From: Mesorhizobium sp. AR02
Lineage (GTDB): Bacteria > Pseudomonadota > Alphaproteobacteria > Rhizobiales > Rhizobiaceae
Assembly (NCBI RefSeq): GCF_024746835.1
Contig: NZ_CP080531.1
Coordinates: forward strand, 620,001-684,000
Length of the DNA stretch: 64,000 bases
Direction of reading: 5' to 3'
Of this stretch, positions 36,203 through 45,447 are shown piece by piece. The position numbers and the translations under genes were made by a program. Under the pieces are notes generated by a model. That model saw nothing but the letters and a program-made list of their open reading frames with translations. It was not told the origin of the DNA and made no database searches. The number at the start of each line of letters is the position of its first letter. Within the stretch, counting starts at the first letter, position 1.

Positions 36203-36943
36203 GTGACCCATCCGCAACAACAGGCTGTTCTCACCGCCGCCGGCATCCACAAGCGCTTCGGCGCGCTTGTGGTGCTGGATGCGGTCGATTTCACCATGGG
36301 TGCCGACGAGGCGGTTGGCATTGTCGGCCCGAACGGCGCCGGCAAGACGACGCTGCTCAGCGTGCTTTCGGGCGCCTTTCCGCCTAGTGCGGGCACGGTC
36401 AGCTTCAAAGGCGATGACGTGACGTCCTTGCCGGCGACGCAGCGCTGCCGGCTCGGGCTGGTGCGCACGCACCAGGTGCCGAAACCGTTCAGCGGCATGA
36501 CCACTTTCGAGAATGTCTTTGTCGCCGCCTCGCACGGCGCCGGCCTTGGCCGCGACGAGGCCTATGAGGAGGCGCTCGGTTCGCTGAAACTGTGCGGCAT
36601 GCTGGGCGTTGCCAACCGGCGCGCCGAGACGCTCGGCCTGCTCGACCGCAAGCGGCTGGAGCTGGCGCGGGCGCTGGCCGCAAGACCGACGCTGCTGCTG
36701 CTGGACGAGATCGGCGGCGGGCTGACCGACGGCGAAGCCAGTGAACTCGTCGACACGATCAAGGAGTTGCGCCGGCGCAAGATCGGCATCGTCTGGATCG
36801 AGCACATCGTCCACATCCTGCTGCAGGTGGCCGAGCGGCTGATCTGCATGGATGCGGGAAAAATCATCGCCGACGGCGAGCCGCAGGCCGTGATGGCCGA
36901 CCCCGAAGTCGTGCGCGCCTATCTCGGCGGAGGCCCGAAATGA
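36203..36943 (+). CDS. LivG-type ATPase of the aromatic-acid importer
   Basis: A 246-residue ATPase. Walker A is GPNGAGKTT (42-50) and Walker B is LLLLDE (164-169). The ABC signature is unusual: LGLLDRKRLELARAL replaces LSGGQ, and DEIGGGL replaces DEPxxGL. The DRKRLELARAL form occurs in some Liv-type proteins, so it may still be active, probably relying on the partner ATPase for the second composite site. The GTG start has a GAGG upstream. It corresponds to one of the pcaMNVWX ATPases. Confidence 0.88.
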   Translation: MTHPQQQAVLTAAGIHKRFGALVVLDAVDFTMGADEAVGIVGPNGAGKTTLLSVLSGAFPPSAGTVSFKGDDVTSLPATQRCRLGLVRTHQVPKPFSGMTTFENVFVAASHGAGLGRDEAYEEALGSLKLCGMLGVANRRAETLGLLDRKRLELARALAARPTLLLLDEIGGGLTDGEASELVDTIKELRRRKIGIVWIEHIVHILLQVAERLICMDAGKIIADGEPQAVMADPEVVRAYLGGGPK

Positions 36944-37668
36944 GCCTGCTGTCGGTCGAGAACCTGGTTGTCCGGCACGGCCTGTTGCAGGCGGTACGCG
37001 GCGTGAGTTTCAGCATCGAACGCGGCGAGACGCTGGCGCTGGTCGGCGCCAACGGCGCCGGCAAGACGACACTGCTCAGGGCAATTGCCGGGGCGCATCC
37101 GCCGGCGGCCGGCCGCGTGCTGCTGGACGGCGCCGACCTCACCAACGTGCCGTCGCACCGACGCGTCGGCATGGGCATCGCGCTGGTGCCGGAAGGTCGA
37201 AAACTGTTCGTGCAGATGACGGTCGAAGAAAACCTTCTGCTCGGCAAGACCGCCGGCCGGCCGGGCGACTGGAGTGTCGACAGAGTGCTGGAGATGTTCC
37301 CCAATCTGAAGCCGCGCCGCCACGCAAAGACAGGTCACCTGTCGGGCGGTGAACAGCAGGCGACGGCGATCGGCCGGGCGCTGATGAGCAATCCGGACGT
37401 GCTGCTGCTCGACGAGGTTTCGCTCGGCCTGTCACCGCTGATCGTCGATCGCGTCTATGCAGCCCTTCAGGGACTGATTGCTTCCGGTACAACCATCATC
37501 CTCGTCGAACAGGACCTCAACCGCGCGCTTTCGGTATCCAACAGGGTCATCTGCATGCTCGAAGGGCGGGTCGCGCTTGAAGGCCCAAGCAAGCAGGTTT
37601 CGCGCGACGACGTGACCAAGGCCTATTTCGGCCTGCACCGGAAAAGCCCCGGGAGCGTTCCGGCATGA
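36940..37668 (+). CDS. LivF-type ATPase of the aromatic-acid importer
   Basis: A 242-residue LivF-class ATPase with canonical Walker A GANGAGKTT, signature LSGGEQQATAIGRAL, Walker B LLLLDEVSLGLSP and VEQDLNRAL. Its ATG overlaps the previous stop (ATGA). It supplies the complete ATP site opposite the partner with the divergent signature. Confidence 0.93.
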   Translation: MSLLSVENLVVRHGLLQAVRGVSFSIERGETLALVGANGAGKTTLLRAIAGAHPPAAGRVLLDGADLTNVPSHRRVGMGIALVPEGRKLFVQMTVEENLLLGKTAGRPGDWSVDRVLEMFPNLKPRRHAKTGHLSGGEQQATAIGRALMSNPDVLLLDEVSLGLSPLIVDRVYAALQGLIASGTTIILVEQDLNRALSVSNRVICMLEGRVALEGPSKQVSRDDVTKAYFGLHRKSPGSVPA

Positions 37669-38561
37669 GCAACCAGATCATCCAGGGCATTCTTCTCGGC
37701 GGCTATTACGCGCTGATCGCCTGCGGCCTGTCCTTCATGTTTTCGGTGATGCGTATCATCAACCTCGCCCATGGCAGTCTTGCCGTGTTCGCCGCCTACG
37801 CGCTGTGGCTGCTCGCCTCGCGATATCACGTCTCGCCATTCCTCGGCCTGCTCATCGTGCTGCCGCTGATGGCGGCGATCGGCTGGGCGCTGCAGCGCTT
37901 CCTGCTCGAACGCAGCGCGCGCGGCGGGGCGCTGCTGCCGATCCTGACCACGTTCGGTCTGGCCATCGTCATCGACAACATGCTGTTCGAGCAGTTCGGC
38001 GCCGACACGCGCTCGCTGGCGCCCTATATCGGCAGCCTGTCCTATGATTCCTGGGAATGGCCAGGCAGCATCTATGTCGGCAAGCTCGCCGTGATCATGT
38101 TCGCCACCGCCGTCATCCTGCTTGGCGGGCTGCAGCTTTTCCTCACCCGCACCAGGCTTGGGCGTTCAATCCGCGCCACCTCGGAAGACCCTGATACAGC
38201 CGGGCTGGTCGGCGTCGATGCGCGCCGCGCCAACGCCATTGCCGCGGCCATCGCCATGGTCACGGTCGGCCTTGCCGGCGCCTTCCTCGGCATGCGGGCC
38301 ACCTTCGATCCCTATGCGGGCGCGCCGCAATTGCTGTTCGCCTTCGAGGCGGCGGTGATCGGCGGCGCCGGGTCGCTGTGGGGAACGCTGATCGGCGGCA
38401 TCGTGCTGGCGCTCGCGCAGACGCTTGGCGCGCAAGTGCATCCGCAGGGCTTTCTGATCGGCGGCCATGCCGTGTTCCTCGTCGTGCTGTTCGTGCGGCT
38501 TTCGGCATCAGGCCTTGGCCTGCGCGGCCTGTTGCGGCTGCCGTCCCGGAGCGCGTCATGA
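37665..38561 (+). CDS. LivH-type permease of the aromatic-acid importer
   Basis: A 298-residue permease with the LivH hallmarks GGYYALIACGLSFMFSVMRI and INLAHGSLAVFAAY, and a cytoplasmic loop with RTRLGRSIRATSEDPDTAGL. It overlaps both neighbours by four bases. With the LivM partner it forms the channel for the presumed protocatechuate importer. Confidence 0.93.
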   Translation: MSNQIIQGILLGGYYALIACGLSFMFSVMRIINLAHGSLAVFAAYALWLLASRYHVSPFLGLLIVLPLMAAIGWALQRFLLERSARGGALLPILTTFGLAIVIDNMLFEQFGADTRSLAPYIGSLSYDSWEWPGSIYVGKLAVIMFATAVILLGGLQLFLTRTRLGRSIRATSEDPDTAGLVGVDARRANAIAAAIAMVTVGLAGAFLGMRATFDPYAGAPQLLFAFEAAVIGGAGSLWGTLIGGIVLALAQTLGAQVHPQGFLIGGHAVFLVVLFVRLSASGLGLRGLLRLPSRSAS

Positions 38562-39625
38562 GTGCCGTCTCAACCTCACCGGTCATCGAGCGCGGTACGG
38601 CGACGTCGCGGATCGCCGCGATTACGGTCGCCGTCATCATCGCGCTGCTTGCGATTGCACCGCAGGTCCTGTCGGCCGGCGCAGTCGACCGCATGACGGC
38701 GCTGTTCATCTATGTGATCCTGGCGGCGATGTGGAACGCTCTCGCCGGCTTCGGCGGCCTGGTCTCGGTCGGCCAGCAGGTGTTCTTCGGGCTCGGCGCC
38801 TATTTCGCCATCCGGCTGGCCGATGCCGGGCTCAACCCTTTCGCCTCGCTTTTCGTTTCGGCGGTCGTTGTCGGCGCCGTCTCCTGGCCGCTCTCGCTGT
38901 TCATGCTGCGGCTGCGGAACGGCGAGTTCGCCATCGGCATGTGGGTGATCGCGGCACTGACGCATCTCCTGGTCAATCTCGACCGGCTGGTGCAAGGCGA
39001 AACCGGCACATCGCTGATCTCGCTCAACGTCTATGATGCCGGCACCAGACGGGCTGTTATCTACTGGCTGGCGCTGGCCTCGATGACAGCCCTGCTCGCC
39101 ATCCTGTTCGGCCTGCTGCGCGGCAGCACCGGTGCCGCCATCCGCGCGATAAGGGACAATGAAGATGCCGCCGCGTCGGTCGGCGTGCGCGTCACCGGCA
39201 CCAAGCGGCTGCTGTTCGTGCTTGCCGCCTTCGGCATCGGCATTGCCGGCGCGCTGTGGCTGGCGACCTCCATCACCTTCCAGCCAAAGACCTACTTCAA
39301 CGTGCAGTGGACCGCCTACATGATCTTCATGGTGCTGGTCGGTGGCATCGGTACCTTCGAGGGCGCCATTTTGGGCGCGCTGGTGTTCTTCCTCATCGAG
39401 ACCTGGTTCGGCGGCACCGGCGTCTGGTACCTGGTCGGCCTTGGCGCCACCGCCGTGCTGTTCTCGCTTTTCCTGCCACGCGGCCTATGGGGAACCATCG
39501 AAGAGCGCTTCGGCCTGCGCCTGCTGCCGGTCGGCTACCGCGTCAGGCTTCCGGGAAATGCTCTGGCCGATGACGGCACCGCGCCCTCGCCGGAGCGAAC
39601 CACACTTGATCAGGAGAAGGCATGA
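38558..39625 (+). CDS. LivM-type permease of the aromatic-acid importer
   Basis: A 355-residue permease. ATG 38558 overlaps the livH-type stop (ATGA); the longer open frame upstream is a shadow. It shows LivM features FGGLVSVGQQVFFGLGAYFA and GAAIRAIRDNEDAAASVGV. Its TGA overlaps the ATG of a short-chain dehydrogenase, so the transcript continues into aromatic alcohol/aldehyde oxidation genes. Confidence 0.92.
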   Translation: MSAVSTSPVIERGTATSRIAAITVAVIIALLAIAPQVLSAGAVDRMTALFIYVILAAMWNALAGFGGLVSVGQQVFFGLGAYFAIRLADAGLNPFASLFVSAVVVGAVSWPLSLFMLRLRNGEFAIGMWVIAALTHLLVNLDRLVQGETGTSLISLNVYDAGTRRAVIYWLALASMTALLAILFGLLRGSTGAAIRAIRDNEDAAASVGVRVTGTKRLLFVLAAFGIGIAGALWLATSITFQPKTYFNVQWTAYMIFMVLVGGIGTFEGAILGALVFFLIETWFGGTGVWYLVGLGATAVLFSLFLPRGLWGTIEERFGLRLLPVGYRVRLPGNALADDGTAPSPERTTLDQEKA

Positions 39626-40413
39626 CCATGCTTTTCGGCAAGACCATCCTCATCACCGGTGTCGCCTCCGGCATTGTCGCCCGCACCGCGGAGCTCGCCG
39701 GCCAGCTCGGTGCCGACGTGATCGGCGTCGATGTGCGCGAACCAGCTGCATTGGCCGGTAGTTTCGTCAAGGCTGACATCTCGTCGAAAGCTGGCGTCGA
39801 TGACCTCATCGCGCGCCTGCCGCAGCGCATCGACGCGCTCTGCAACGTCGCCGGGCTTTCCGGCAATACCGGCGCGGCAGCGACGCTGGCCGTCAATTTC
39901 TTCGGGCTCAGGGCGCTTTCGGAAGGCCTCGCGCCGAGACTTCGTGAAGGCGGCGCCATCGTCAACGTCGCCTCGATCGCCGGCTATGGCTGGCGCGCCA
40001 ATCTCAACCGCGCCGCCTCGATGGTCGGCATCGAGGGTTTCCCGGATGTCGCCAAGGTGGTCGCCGACCACTCGGTCAAGAACGAGGAAGGCTATCCCGT
40101 CTCGAAGGAACTGCTCTTGCTGTGGACCTTCCGGGCGGCGCATCAGGATCTGTTCAAACGCCGTGGCATCCGTGTCAATGCGGTCAGCCCCGGCCCGGTC
40201 GAGACGCCGATCCTGAAACAGTTCCGCACCGTGCTGGGTGACGCCTGCGTCGACAGCGACATTGCAAGGGTCGGCCGCGCCGGCACGTCGGGCGATATCG
40301 CGCCGGTCGTGCTGTTCCTATGCTCGGACGGCGCGCGCTGGGTCAACGGCGCCAACGTTCCGGTTGACGGTGGCCTCGAAGCATCGATCAACGCCGAAAT
40401 GTTCGGCTTCTAA
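39622..40413 (+). CDS. short-chain dehydrogenase, coniferyl-alcohol-dehydrogenase-like
   Basis: A 263-residue SDR. The cofactor motif is TGVASGIV (12-19), with Val19 (GTC at 39676-39678) where Gly (GGC) is usual. The catalytic set is Ser118, Tyr158 and Lys162 (YPVSK). NVAGLSG and the insertion with ADHSVKNEEGYPVSKE resemble coniferyl-alcohol dehydrogenases (CalA) and 3-alpha-hydroxysteroid dehydrogenases. It is translationally coupled to the importer. It probably oxidises an aromatic alcohol to its aldehyde with NAD(P). Confidence 0.78.
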   Translation: MTMLFGKTILITGVASGIVARTAELAGQLGADVIGVDVREPAALAGSFVKADISSKAGVDDLIARLPQRIDALCNVAGLSGNTGAAATLAVNFFGLRALSEGLAPRLREGGAIVNVASIAGYGWRANLNRAASMVGIEGFPDVAKVVADHSVKNEEGYPVSKELLLLWTFRAAHQDLFKRRGIRVNAVSPGPVETPILKQFRTVLGDACVDSDIARVGRAGTSGDIAPVVLFLCSDGARWVNGANVPVDGGLEASINAEMFGF

Positions 40414-40452
40414 TTCAATGAGTACGCTCCTGACGGAGCGAAGGAGACCATC

Positions 40453-41898
40453 ATGGATATCGGACTTCTGATCGACGGCGACAAAAGGGATGCGTCCGGT
40501 TCGGCCTCTTACGAGCGGATGGACCCCTTCACCGGCAAACTGGCGACGCGCGCCGCAGCAGCCAGCGTCGCCGATGCCAACGCTGCTGTGGAAGCCGCTG
40601 CCGCCGCTTTCCCCGCCTGGTCGAAGACCGGGCCTGGCGAGCGCCGCGCTCTGCTATCGAAGGCGGCTGACGTGATGGCCTCGAAGGTCGGTGAATTCAC
40701 CAAACTGATGATGGAAGAGACCGGTGCCACCGGCCCCTGGGCCGGCTTCAACGTCATGCTCGCCGCCAACATGCTGCGCGAGGCGGCGGCGATGACGACG
40801 CAGATTTCGGGCGAGATCATCCCCTCGGACAAGCCGGGAACGCTGGCGATGGCGATCCGCCAGCCGGCCGGCGTCTGCCTCGGCATCGCGCCGTGGAATG
40901 CGCCGGTCATTCTCGGCACTCGCGCCATCGCCATGCCGATCGCCTGCGGCAACACAGTGGTGCTGAAGGCTTCGGAAATGTGCCCGGGCACGCACCGGCT
41001 GATCGGCCAGGTGCTGGTCGAGGCCGGCCTGCCCAAGGGCGTCATCAATGTCGTCACCAACGACCCCAGGGATGCCGCTGGAATCGTCGAGGCGCTGGTC
41101 GCGCATCCCTCGGTCAAGCGCGTCAACTTCACTGGCTCGACCAAGGTCGGCAGGATCATCGCCGAGCTTGCCGGCCGGCACCTGAAGCCGGCGCTGCTCG
41201 AACTCGGCGGCAAGGCGCCGCTGCTGGTGCTGGATGACGCCGACATCGATGCGGCGGTCAATGCGGCCACCTTCGGCGCCTTCATGCATCAGGGCCAGAT
41301 CTGCATGTCGACCGAGCGGCTGATCGTCGACGAAAAGGTCGCCGACGAATTCGTTTCCAAGCTGGCGGCCCGCGCCTCGCAGCTGCCGGCGGGTGACCCG
41401 CGCGGTCATGTCGTGCTGGGCTCGCTGATCAGCAGCCAGGCGGCCGACAAGATGGAAGAGCTCATCGCCGACGCTGTCGGCAAGGGCGCCAGGCTGGTGG
41501 CCGGCGGCAAGCGCACCGGCACCGTTGTCGAGGCGACGCTGCTGGACCACGTCACGCCGGCCATGCGCATCTATGCGGAAGAATCCTTCGGGCCGGTCAA
41601 GCCGGTGATCCGCGTGAAGGGTGAGGACGAAGCGGTGCGTGTCGCCAACGACACCGAATATGGCCTGTCGTCAGCCGTGTTCAGCCGCGACATCAAGCGT
41701 GCGATGGCCGTCGCCGCCCGTATCGAAGCCGGCATCTGCCATATCAATGGTCCGACCGTTGGCGACGAGGCACAGATGCCGTTCGGCGGCGTCAAGGGCT
41801 CGGGCTATGGCCGCTTCGGCGGCAAGGCCTCGATCGCCGAATTCACCGATCTGCGCTGGGTGACGATCGAGGATCCGGGCCAGCACTATCCGTTCTGA
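40453..41898 (+). CDS. aromatic aldehyde dehydrogenase, vanillin/salicylaldehyde type
   Basis: A 481-residue aldehyde dehydrogenase. It has LGIAPWNAPVILGTRAIA in the NAD site, general-base Glu in LLELGGKAP and nucleophile Cys in MHQGQICMST. The APWNAPVILG...PIACGNTVVLKASE stretch is characteristic of vanillin, benzaldehyde and salicylaldehyde dehydrogenases. AAGGAG precedes the ATG. It would turn 4-hydroxybenzaldehyde or vanillin into the acid, the former being the PobA substrate. It ends the rightward importer operon. Confidence 0.84.
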   Translation: MDIGLLIDGDKRDASGSASYERMDPFTGKLATRAAAASVADANAAVEAAAAAFPAWSKTGPGERRALLSKAADVMASKVGEFTKLMMEETGATGPWAGFNVMLAANMLREAAAMTTQISGEIIPSDKPGTLAMAIRQPAGVCLGIAPWNAPVILGTRAIAMPIACGNTVVLKASEMCPGTHRLIGQVLVEAGLPKGVINVVTNDPRDAAGIVEALVAHPSVKRVNFTGSTKVGRIIAELAGRHLKPALLELGGKAPLLVLDDADIDAAVNAATFGAFMHQGQICMSTERLIVDEKVADEFVSKLAARASQLPAGDPRGHVVLGSLISSQAADKMEELIADAVGKGARLVAGGKRTGTVVEATLLDHVTPAMRIYAEESFGPVKPVIRVKGEDEAVRVANDTEYGLSSAVFSRDIKRAMAVAARIEAGICHINGPTVGDEAQMPFGGVKGSGYGRFGGKASIAEFTDLRWVTIEDPGQHYPF

Positions 41899-41932
41899 TC
41901 CGGCCCTCGCTTCGGGCAATCGATAGCGCAGG

Positions 41933-42859
41933 TCAAACAGCCAGTGACGGCGTGAAGCGAACACTGGCGGATCGCATCAGACCGGGCGCCAGCACGATGC
42001 AGCCGGTGTCGATGCGGCCGTCCGTGTGATTGAAGGCATCCGTGATGTTGCTGACCGGCTCGGCGCAGAAGAACGGCTCGCCTGGCGGCATGTAGAGGAC
42101 GAGGAAATCGAGCGGTGCCTCGGCCTCGATATCCAGCTGCCGTCCGTGTTCGGGCCAGGAGATCCGGGCGCGGCGTTCCCATCCGGTGAAAACCGTATCG
42201 AAGTCCACTTCCGATACGTCAAAACCGATGGATGGATCGGCTCCTACAGGCGGCAGGACATGCCGGATGGGCAGAACCTCCGTATCCGTCTCCCACATGC
42301 CGGACACCGGCGCCTGGACATGTGTCCACGGCGTCGACGGAAAATAGGGATGGAGGCCGAAGCCAACCGGCATCGGTGCGCCCGACAGGTTGCGCACCTT
42401 AATGGTCACGCAAAGCGTGCCGTCAGCCAAGGAAATCTCTTGCTCGGCTTCATAGCTCCATGGCCAGGAATCGGCGGCGTGGCGATAGCGCAGGACGATC
42501 GTGCTGGCTTCATGCCTCACGACCGTCCAAGGCCGACGCCAGCCATGGCCGTGCTCATGATGTGGATCGTCGGCAGTCGTCGGCAACTTGATGGTACGGC
42601 CGGCGAATTCGAAGCAGCCGCCTCTTATGCGATTGGAATAGGGAACGAGCGGGAAGCAGGCCATGGCGCCTGCATCGCTACGGCTGACCGCCGCCGGATC
42701 CGCCGGGCGCAGCCAATCCACGGCAGAGCCATTGTGCCACCAGCGATAGGAGGCCAGTGCGCCCCCGGCGGCCGGCGCAATGTCGACAGTCGCAATGCCG
42801 TCGCTGATCGAAATCAACTGTGTGTGCTGCGCGACAATGGCAGCAAAATTCTTTGTCAT
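41933..42859 (-). CDS. aldose 1-epimerase (mutarotase) family protein
   Basis: A 308-residue galactose-mutarotase-like beta-sandwich protein. It shows NRIRGGCFEFAGR, the catalytic His region HHEHGHGWRRPW, GLHPYFP, and the late general-base Glu in CAEPVSN. ATG 42859 follows GGGGAG. It is divergent from the FadR regulator and the sugar-acid genes and probably interconverts alpha and beta anomers of the sugar oxidised by the XylB-like enzyme. Confidence 0.9.
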   Translation of the reverse strand: MTKNFAAIVAQHTQLISISDGIATVDIAPAAGGALASYRWWHNGSAVDWLRPADPAAVSRSDAGAMACFPLVPYSNRIRGGCFEFAGRTIKLPTTADDPHHEHGHGWRRPWTVVRHEASTIVLRYRHAADSWPWSYEAEQEISLADGTLCVTIKVRNLSGAPMPVGFGLHPYFPSTPWTHVQAPVSGMWETDTEVLPIRHVLPPVGADPSIGFDVSEVDFDTVFTGWERRARISWPEHGRQLDIEAEAPLDFLVLYMPPGEPFFCAEPVSNITDAFNHTDGRIDTGCIVLAPGLMRSASVRFTPSLAV

Positions 42860-42911
42860 CGGCGCTCCCCCGTCCCTTGACTCCAATCGCCACGGCTATA
42901 AGACATATCAT

Positions 42912-43712
42912 ATGAATAGTATGAAGAATAAGAAATCTTTCAGCACGGCGCGCACGTCAAGGGTTGCCGTGGCGGTTTCCAGTGGCTCCACCGCGCTGCA
43001 CGCGACTGTTGTCGAGCAGATCGGCCTGCGCATCGTGCAAGGCGACTTCCTGCCCGGCGAGGCCCTGCCCAATGCCGACGATTCCAGCGAGATGCTGGGG
43101 GTCAGCCGGACGGTGCTGCGCGAGGCGATCAAGGTGCTGGCCGGCAAGGGGCTGGTCGAATCGCGGCCGAAGACCGGCACACGCGTGCGTCCGCGCTCGG
43201 ACTGGAATTTCCTCGATCCGGACGTGCTGTCGTGGCGTTACGCCAGCGGTGTCAGTACCGACGATGTCCGGGCGCTGTTCGAATTGCGGCGCGCCATCGA
43301 GCCGATGTCGGCAGCACTTGCCGCTCAGCGCGCTACGCCAACGCAGATCGCGGAGATCAACACTGCACTGGCCGAGATGGAAGCGGTGGTCGATGATGGC
43401 GACCGCTTCGCCAAGCCCGATCTTTTGTTCCACCAGACGATCCTGCGCATGACCGGCAATGAGTTGATCGGCTCGCTGGCGGCACTGGTCGAAACTGCGT
43501 TGGTGATGAGTTTTCGCCTCTCCAACGACAATCCGGAGGGGCAGCGCCATTCCTTGCCGCTGCATCGCGAGGTGGCCGAGAAGATTGCCGCCGGCGACGC
43601 ACTCGGTGCGCAAAAGGCGCTGCTGGTGCTCATCGACAATGCCGAGGATGACGTGCGCCGCAGCGTCGAGAACCGCAACAAACGCCGCCAGGATCGGGAA
43701 CAGACATCGTGA
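42912..43712 (+). CDS. GntR-family regulator, FadR subfamily
   Basis: A 266-residue regulator. The winged HTH has LGVSRTVLREAIKVLAGKGLV and the FCD domain has DLLFHQTILRMTGNELI and LPLHREVAEKI. ATG 42912 (MNSMKNKKSF) is the first codon after the 52-bp divergent gap; ATG 42921 is an alternative. The gap contains an AT-rich TCATATGA palindrome overlapping the start, a possible site of self-control. It overlaps the dehydratase (GTGA) and so heads the sugar-acid operon, resembling regulators of hexuronate and galactonate genes. Confidence 0.88.
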   Translation: MNSMKNKKSFSTARTSRVAVAVSSGSTALHATVVEQIGLRIVQGDFLPGEALPNADDSSEMLGVSRTVLREAIKVLAGKGLVESRPKTGTRVRPRSDWNFLDPDVLSWRYASGVSTDDVRALFELRRAIEPMSAALAAQRATPTQIAEINTALAEMEAVVDDGDRFAKPDLLFHQTILRMTGNELIGSLAALVETALVMSFRLSNDNPEGQRHSLPLHREVAEKIAAGDALGAQKALLVLIDNAEDDVRRSVENRNKRRQDREQTS

Positions 43713-45436
43713 CCGAGACCAGACGCAAACTGCGGTCCGAAGCCTGGTTCGGCGGTGAAGGCAAGAACGCCTTCATGCACCGCAGCTGGATGAAGAACCA
43801 GGGCATCCCGGCCGATGCTTTCGACGGCCGCCCGGTGATCGGCATCTGCAACACCTGGTCGGAACTGACGCCATGCAATGCCCATCTGCGGGCGCTCGCC
43901 GATCACGTCAAGCGCGGCGTCTACGAGGCCGGCGGCCTGCCGCTGGAATTTCCGGTGATGTCGCTGGGCGAAAGCAATATGCGCCCGACCGCCATGCTGT
44001 TTCGCAATTTGGTCAGTATGGATGTCGAGGAATCCATCCGCGGCAATCCGATCGACGGCGTCATCCTGCTGGTCGGCTGCGACAAGACCACGCCGGCGCT
44101 GCTGATGGGGGCAGCGTCTTGCAACCTGCCGACCATCACCGTCTCCGGCGGGCCGATGCTGAACGGCAAGTTCCGCGGGCAGGATATCGGCTCGGGCACG
44201 CACGTCTGGAAATTCGCCGAAGAGGTGAAGGCCGGCCGCATGCCGGTCGCCGACTTCCTCGCCGCCGAGCAGGGCCAGAGCCGCTCGGCCGGCAGCTGCA
44301 TGACGATGGGGACGGCTTCGACCATGGCCAGCATGGTGGAAGCGCTCGGCATCGGCATGCCCGACAATGCCGCGATCCCGGCGGTGGATTCGCGCCGTGG
44401 CGTGCTTGCCCAGATGGCCGGACGCCAGATCGTCGAGCTCGTCCGCCGCGACGTGACGATCGCGCAAATCCTCACCAGGGAGGCGTTCGAGAATGCCATT
44501 CGCGTCAATGGCGCGATCGGCGGCTCGACCAATGCGGTGCTGCATCTGATCGCCATCGCCAATCGGATCGGCGTCGACCTCAGCCTCGAGGACTGGGACC
44601 GCCTTGGCCGCGACGTGCCGACCATTGTCGACCTGATGCCATCGGGCCGGTTCCTGATGGAAGATTTCTACTATGCCGGGGGGCTAGCTGCGGTCATGGC
44701 GTCGCTTGATGAAGTGGGGCTTCTTCATCGCGACGTCATGACCGTCAGCGACAAGACCATCGGGGAACTGATCGATGGGGCGCCCAACTACAACCGCGAA
44801 GTCATCCGGCCGCTGAGCGAGCCGCTGACCGAGCAAGGCGGCATCTCGATCTTGCGCGGCAACCTGGCGCCCAATGGGGCGGTCATCAAGCCGTCGGCGG
44901 CAACGCCCGAGCTGATGCAGCATCGTGGCAAGGCCGTCGTCTTCGAGAACATCGAGCACTACTATGCCCGCATCGACGATCCGGAACTAAACATCGACGC
45001 CTCCTCGGTGATGGTGCTGAAGAACTGCGGGCCGCGCGGCTATCCCGGCATGGCCGAGGTCGGCAACATGCCGCTGCCGGCGAAGCTGCTCAAGCAAGGC
45101 GTCTCCGACATGGTGCGCATCTCGGACGCGCGCATGAGCGGCACCGCCTACGGCACCGTGGTGCTGCATGTGGCACCTGAGGCCGCGGCAGGGGGCGCAC
45201 TGGCGCTGGTGCGCGACGGCGATCTCATCGAGCTCGATGTCGCCGGCAGGCGACTGGAGTTGCTGGTGTCGGACGAGGAACTGGCGATCCGCCGCCGCGA
45301 CTGGAAGCCGCCGGCGCCGCCCGAAGGCGGCTATCAGAGCCTCTATGTCGAGCGCGTGCTGCAGGCGGACCAAGGCTGCGATTTCGACTTTCTCGTCGGC
45401 CGGCGCGATGCCGGCATTCCCCGGCATTCCCATTAG
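43709..45436 (+). CDS. IlvD/EDD-family sugar-acid dehydratase
   Basis: A 575-residue iron-sulfur dehydratase. Likely cluster cysteines are Cys56 (TPCN), Cys124 (GCDKTTPA) and Cys197 (AGSCMTMGTAST), the arrangement of L-arabinonate and D-xylonate dehydratases. It turns an aldonate into its 2-keto-3-deoxy acid. It starts with a GTG overlapping the regulator stop. Followed by a sugar dehydrogenase and an AraD1-type gene, it fits a Weimberg/Dahms-like or Entner-Doudoroff-like oxidative route. Pentonate versus galactonate or fuconate cannot be decided. Confidence 0.9.
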   Translation: MTETRRKLRSEAWFGGEGKNAFMHRSWMKNQGIPADAFDGRPVIGICNTWSELTPCNAHLRALADHVKRGVYEAGGLPLEFPVMSLGESNMRPTAMLFRNLVSMDVEESIRGNPIDGVILLVGCDKTTPALLMGAASCNLPTITVSGGPMLNGKFRGQDIGSGTHVWKFAEEVKAGRMPVADFLAAEQGQSRSAGSCMTMGTASTMASMVEALGIGMPDNAAIPAVDSRRGVLAQMAGRQIVELVRRDVTIAQILTREAFENAIRVNGAIGGSTNAVLHLIAIANRIGVDLSLEDWDRLGRDVPTIVDLMPSGRFLMEDFYYAGGLAAVMASLDEVGLLHRDVMTVSDKTIGELIDGAPNYNREVIRPLSEPLTEQGGISILRGNLAPNGAVIKPSAATPELMQHRGKAVVFENIEHYYARIDDPELNIDASSVMVLKNCGPRGYPGMAEVGNMPLPAKLLKQGVSDMVRISDARMSGTAYGTVVLHVAPEAAAGGALALVRDGDLIELDVAGRRLELLVSDEELAIRRRDWKPPAPPEGGYQSLYVERVLQADQGCDFDFLVGRRDAGIPRHSH

Positions 45437-45447
45437 AGAGGCGCGCA

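Noticed and set aside
35288..36814. 508-codon open frame on the minus strand
   Set aside because: It lies across the binding-protein gene and LivG-type ATPase gene of the opposite strand. Both have clear family motifs; this frame has none.
40453..41898. 2-oxoglutarate semialdehyde dehydrogenase completing the sugar-acid route
   Set aside because: The sequence around APWNAPVILG and PIACGNTVVLKASE fits aromatic aldehyde dehydrogenases, and the gene belongs to the transcript of the aromatic importer.
42870..42911. Sigma-70 promoter for the FadR gene (TTGACT with TATAAG)
   Set aside because: The spacing between the two hexamers is 14 bases, too short for a confident call.
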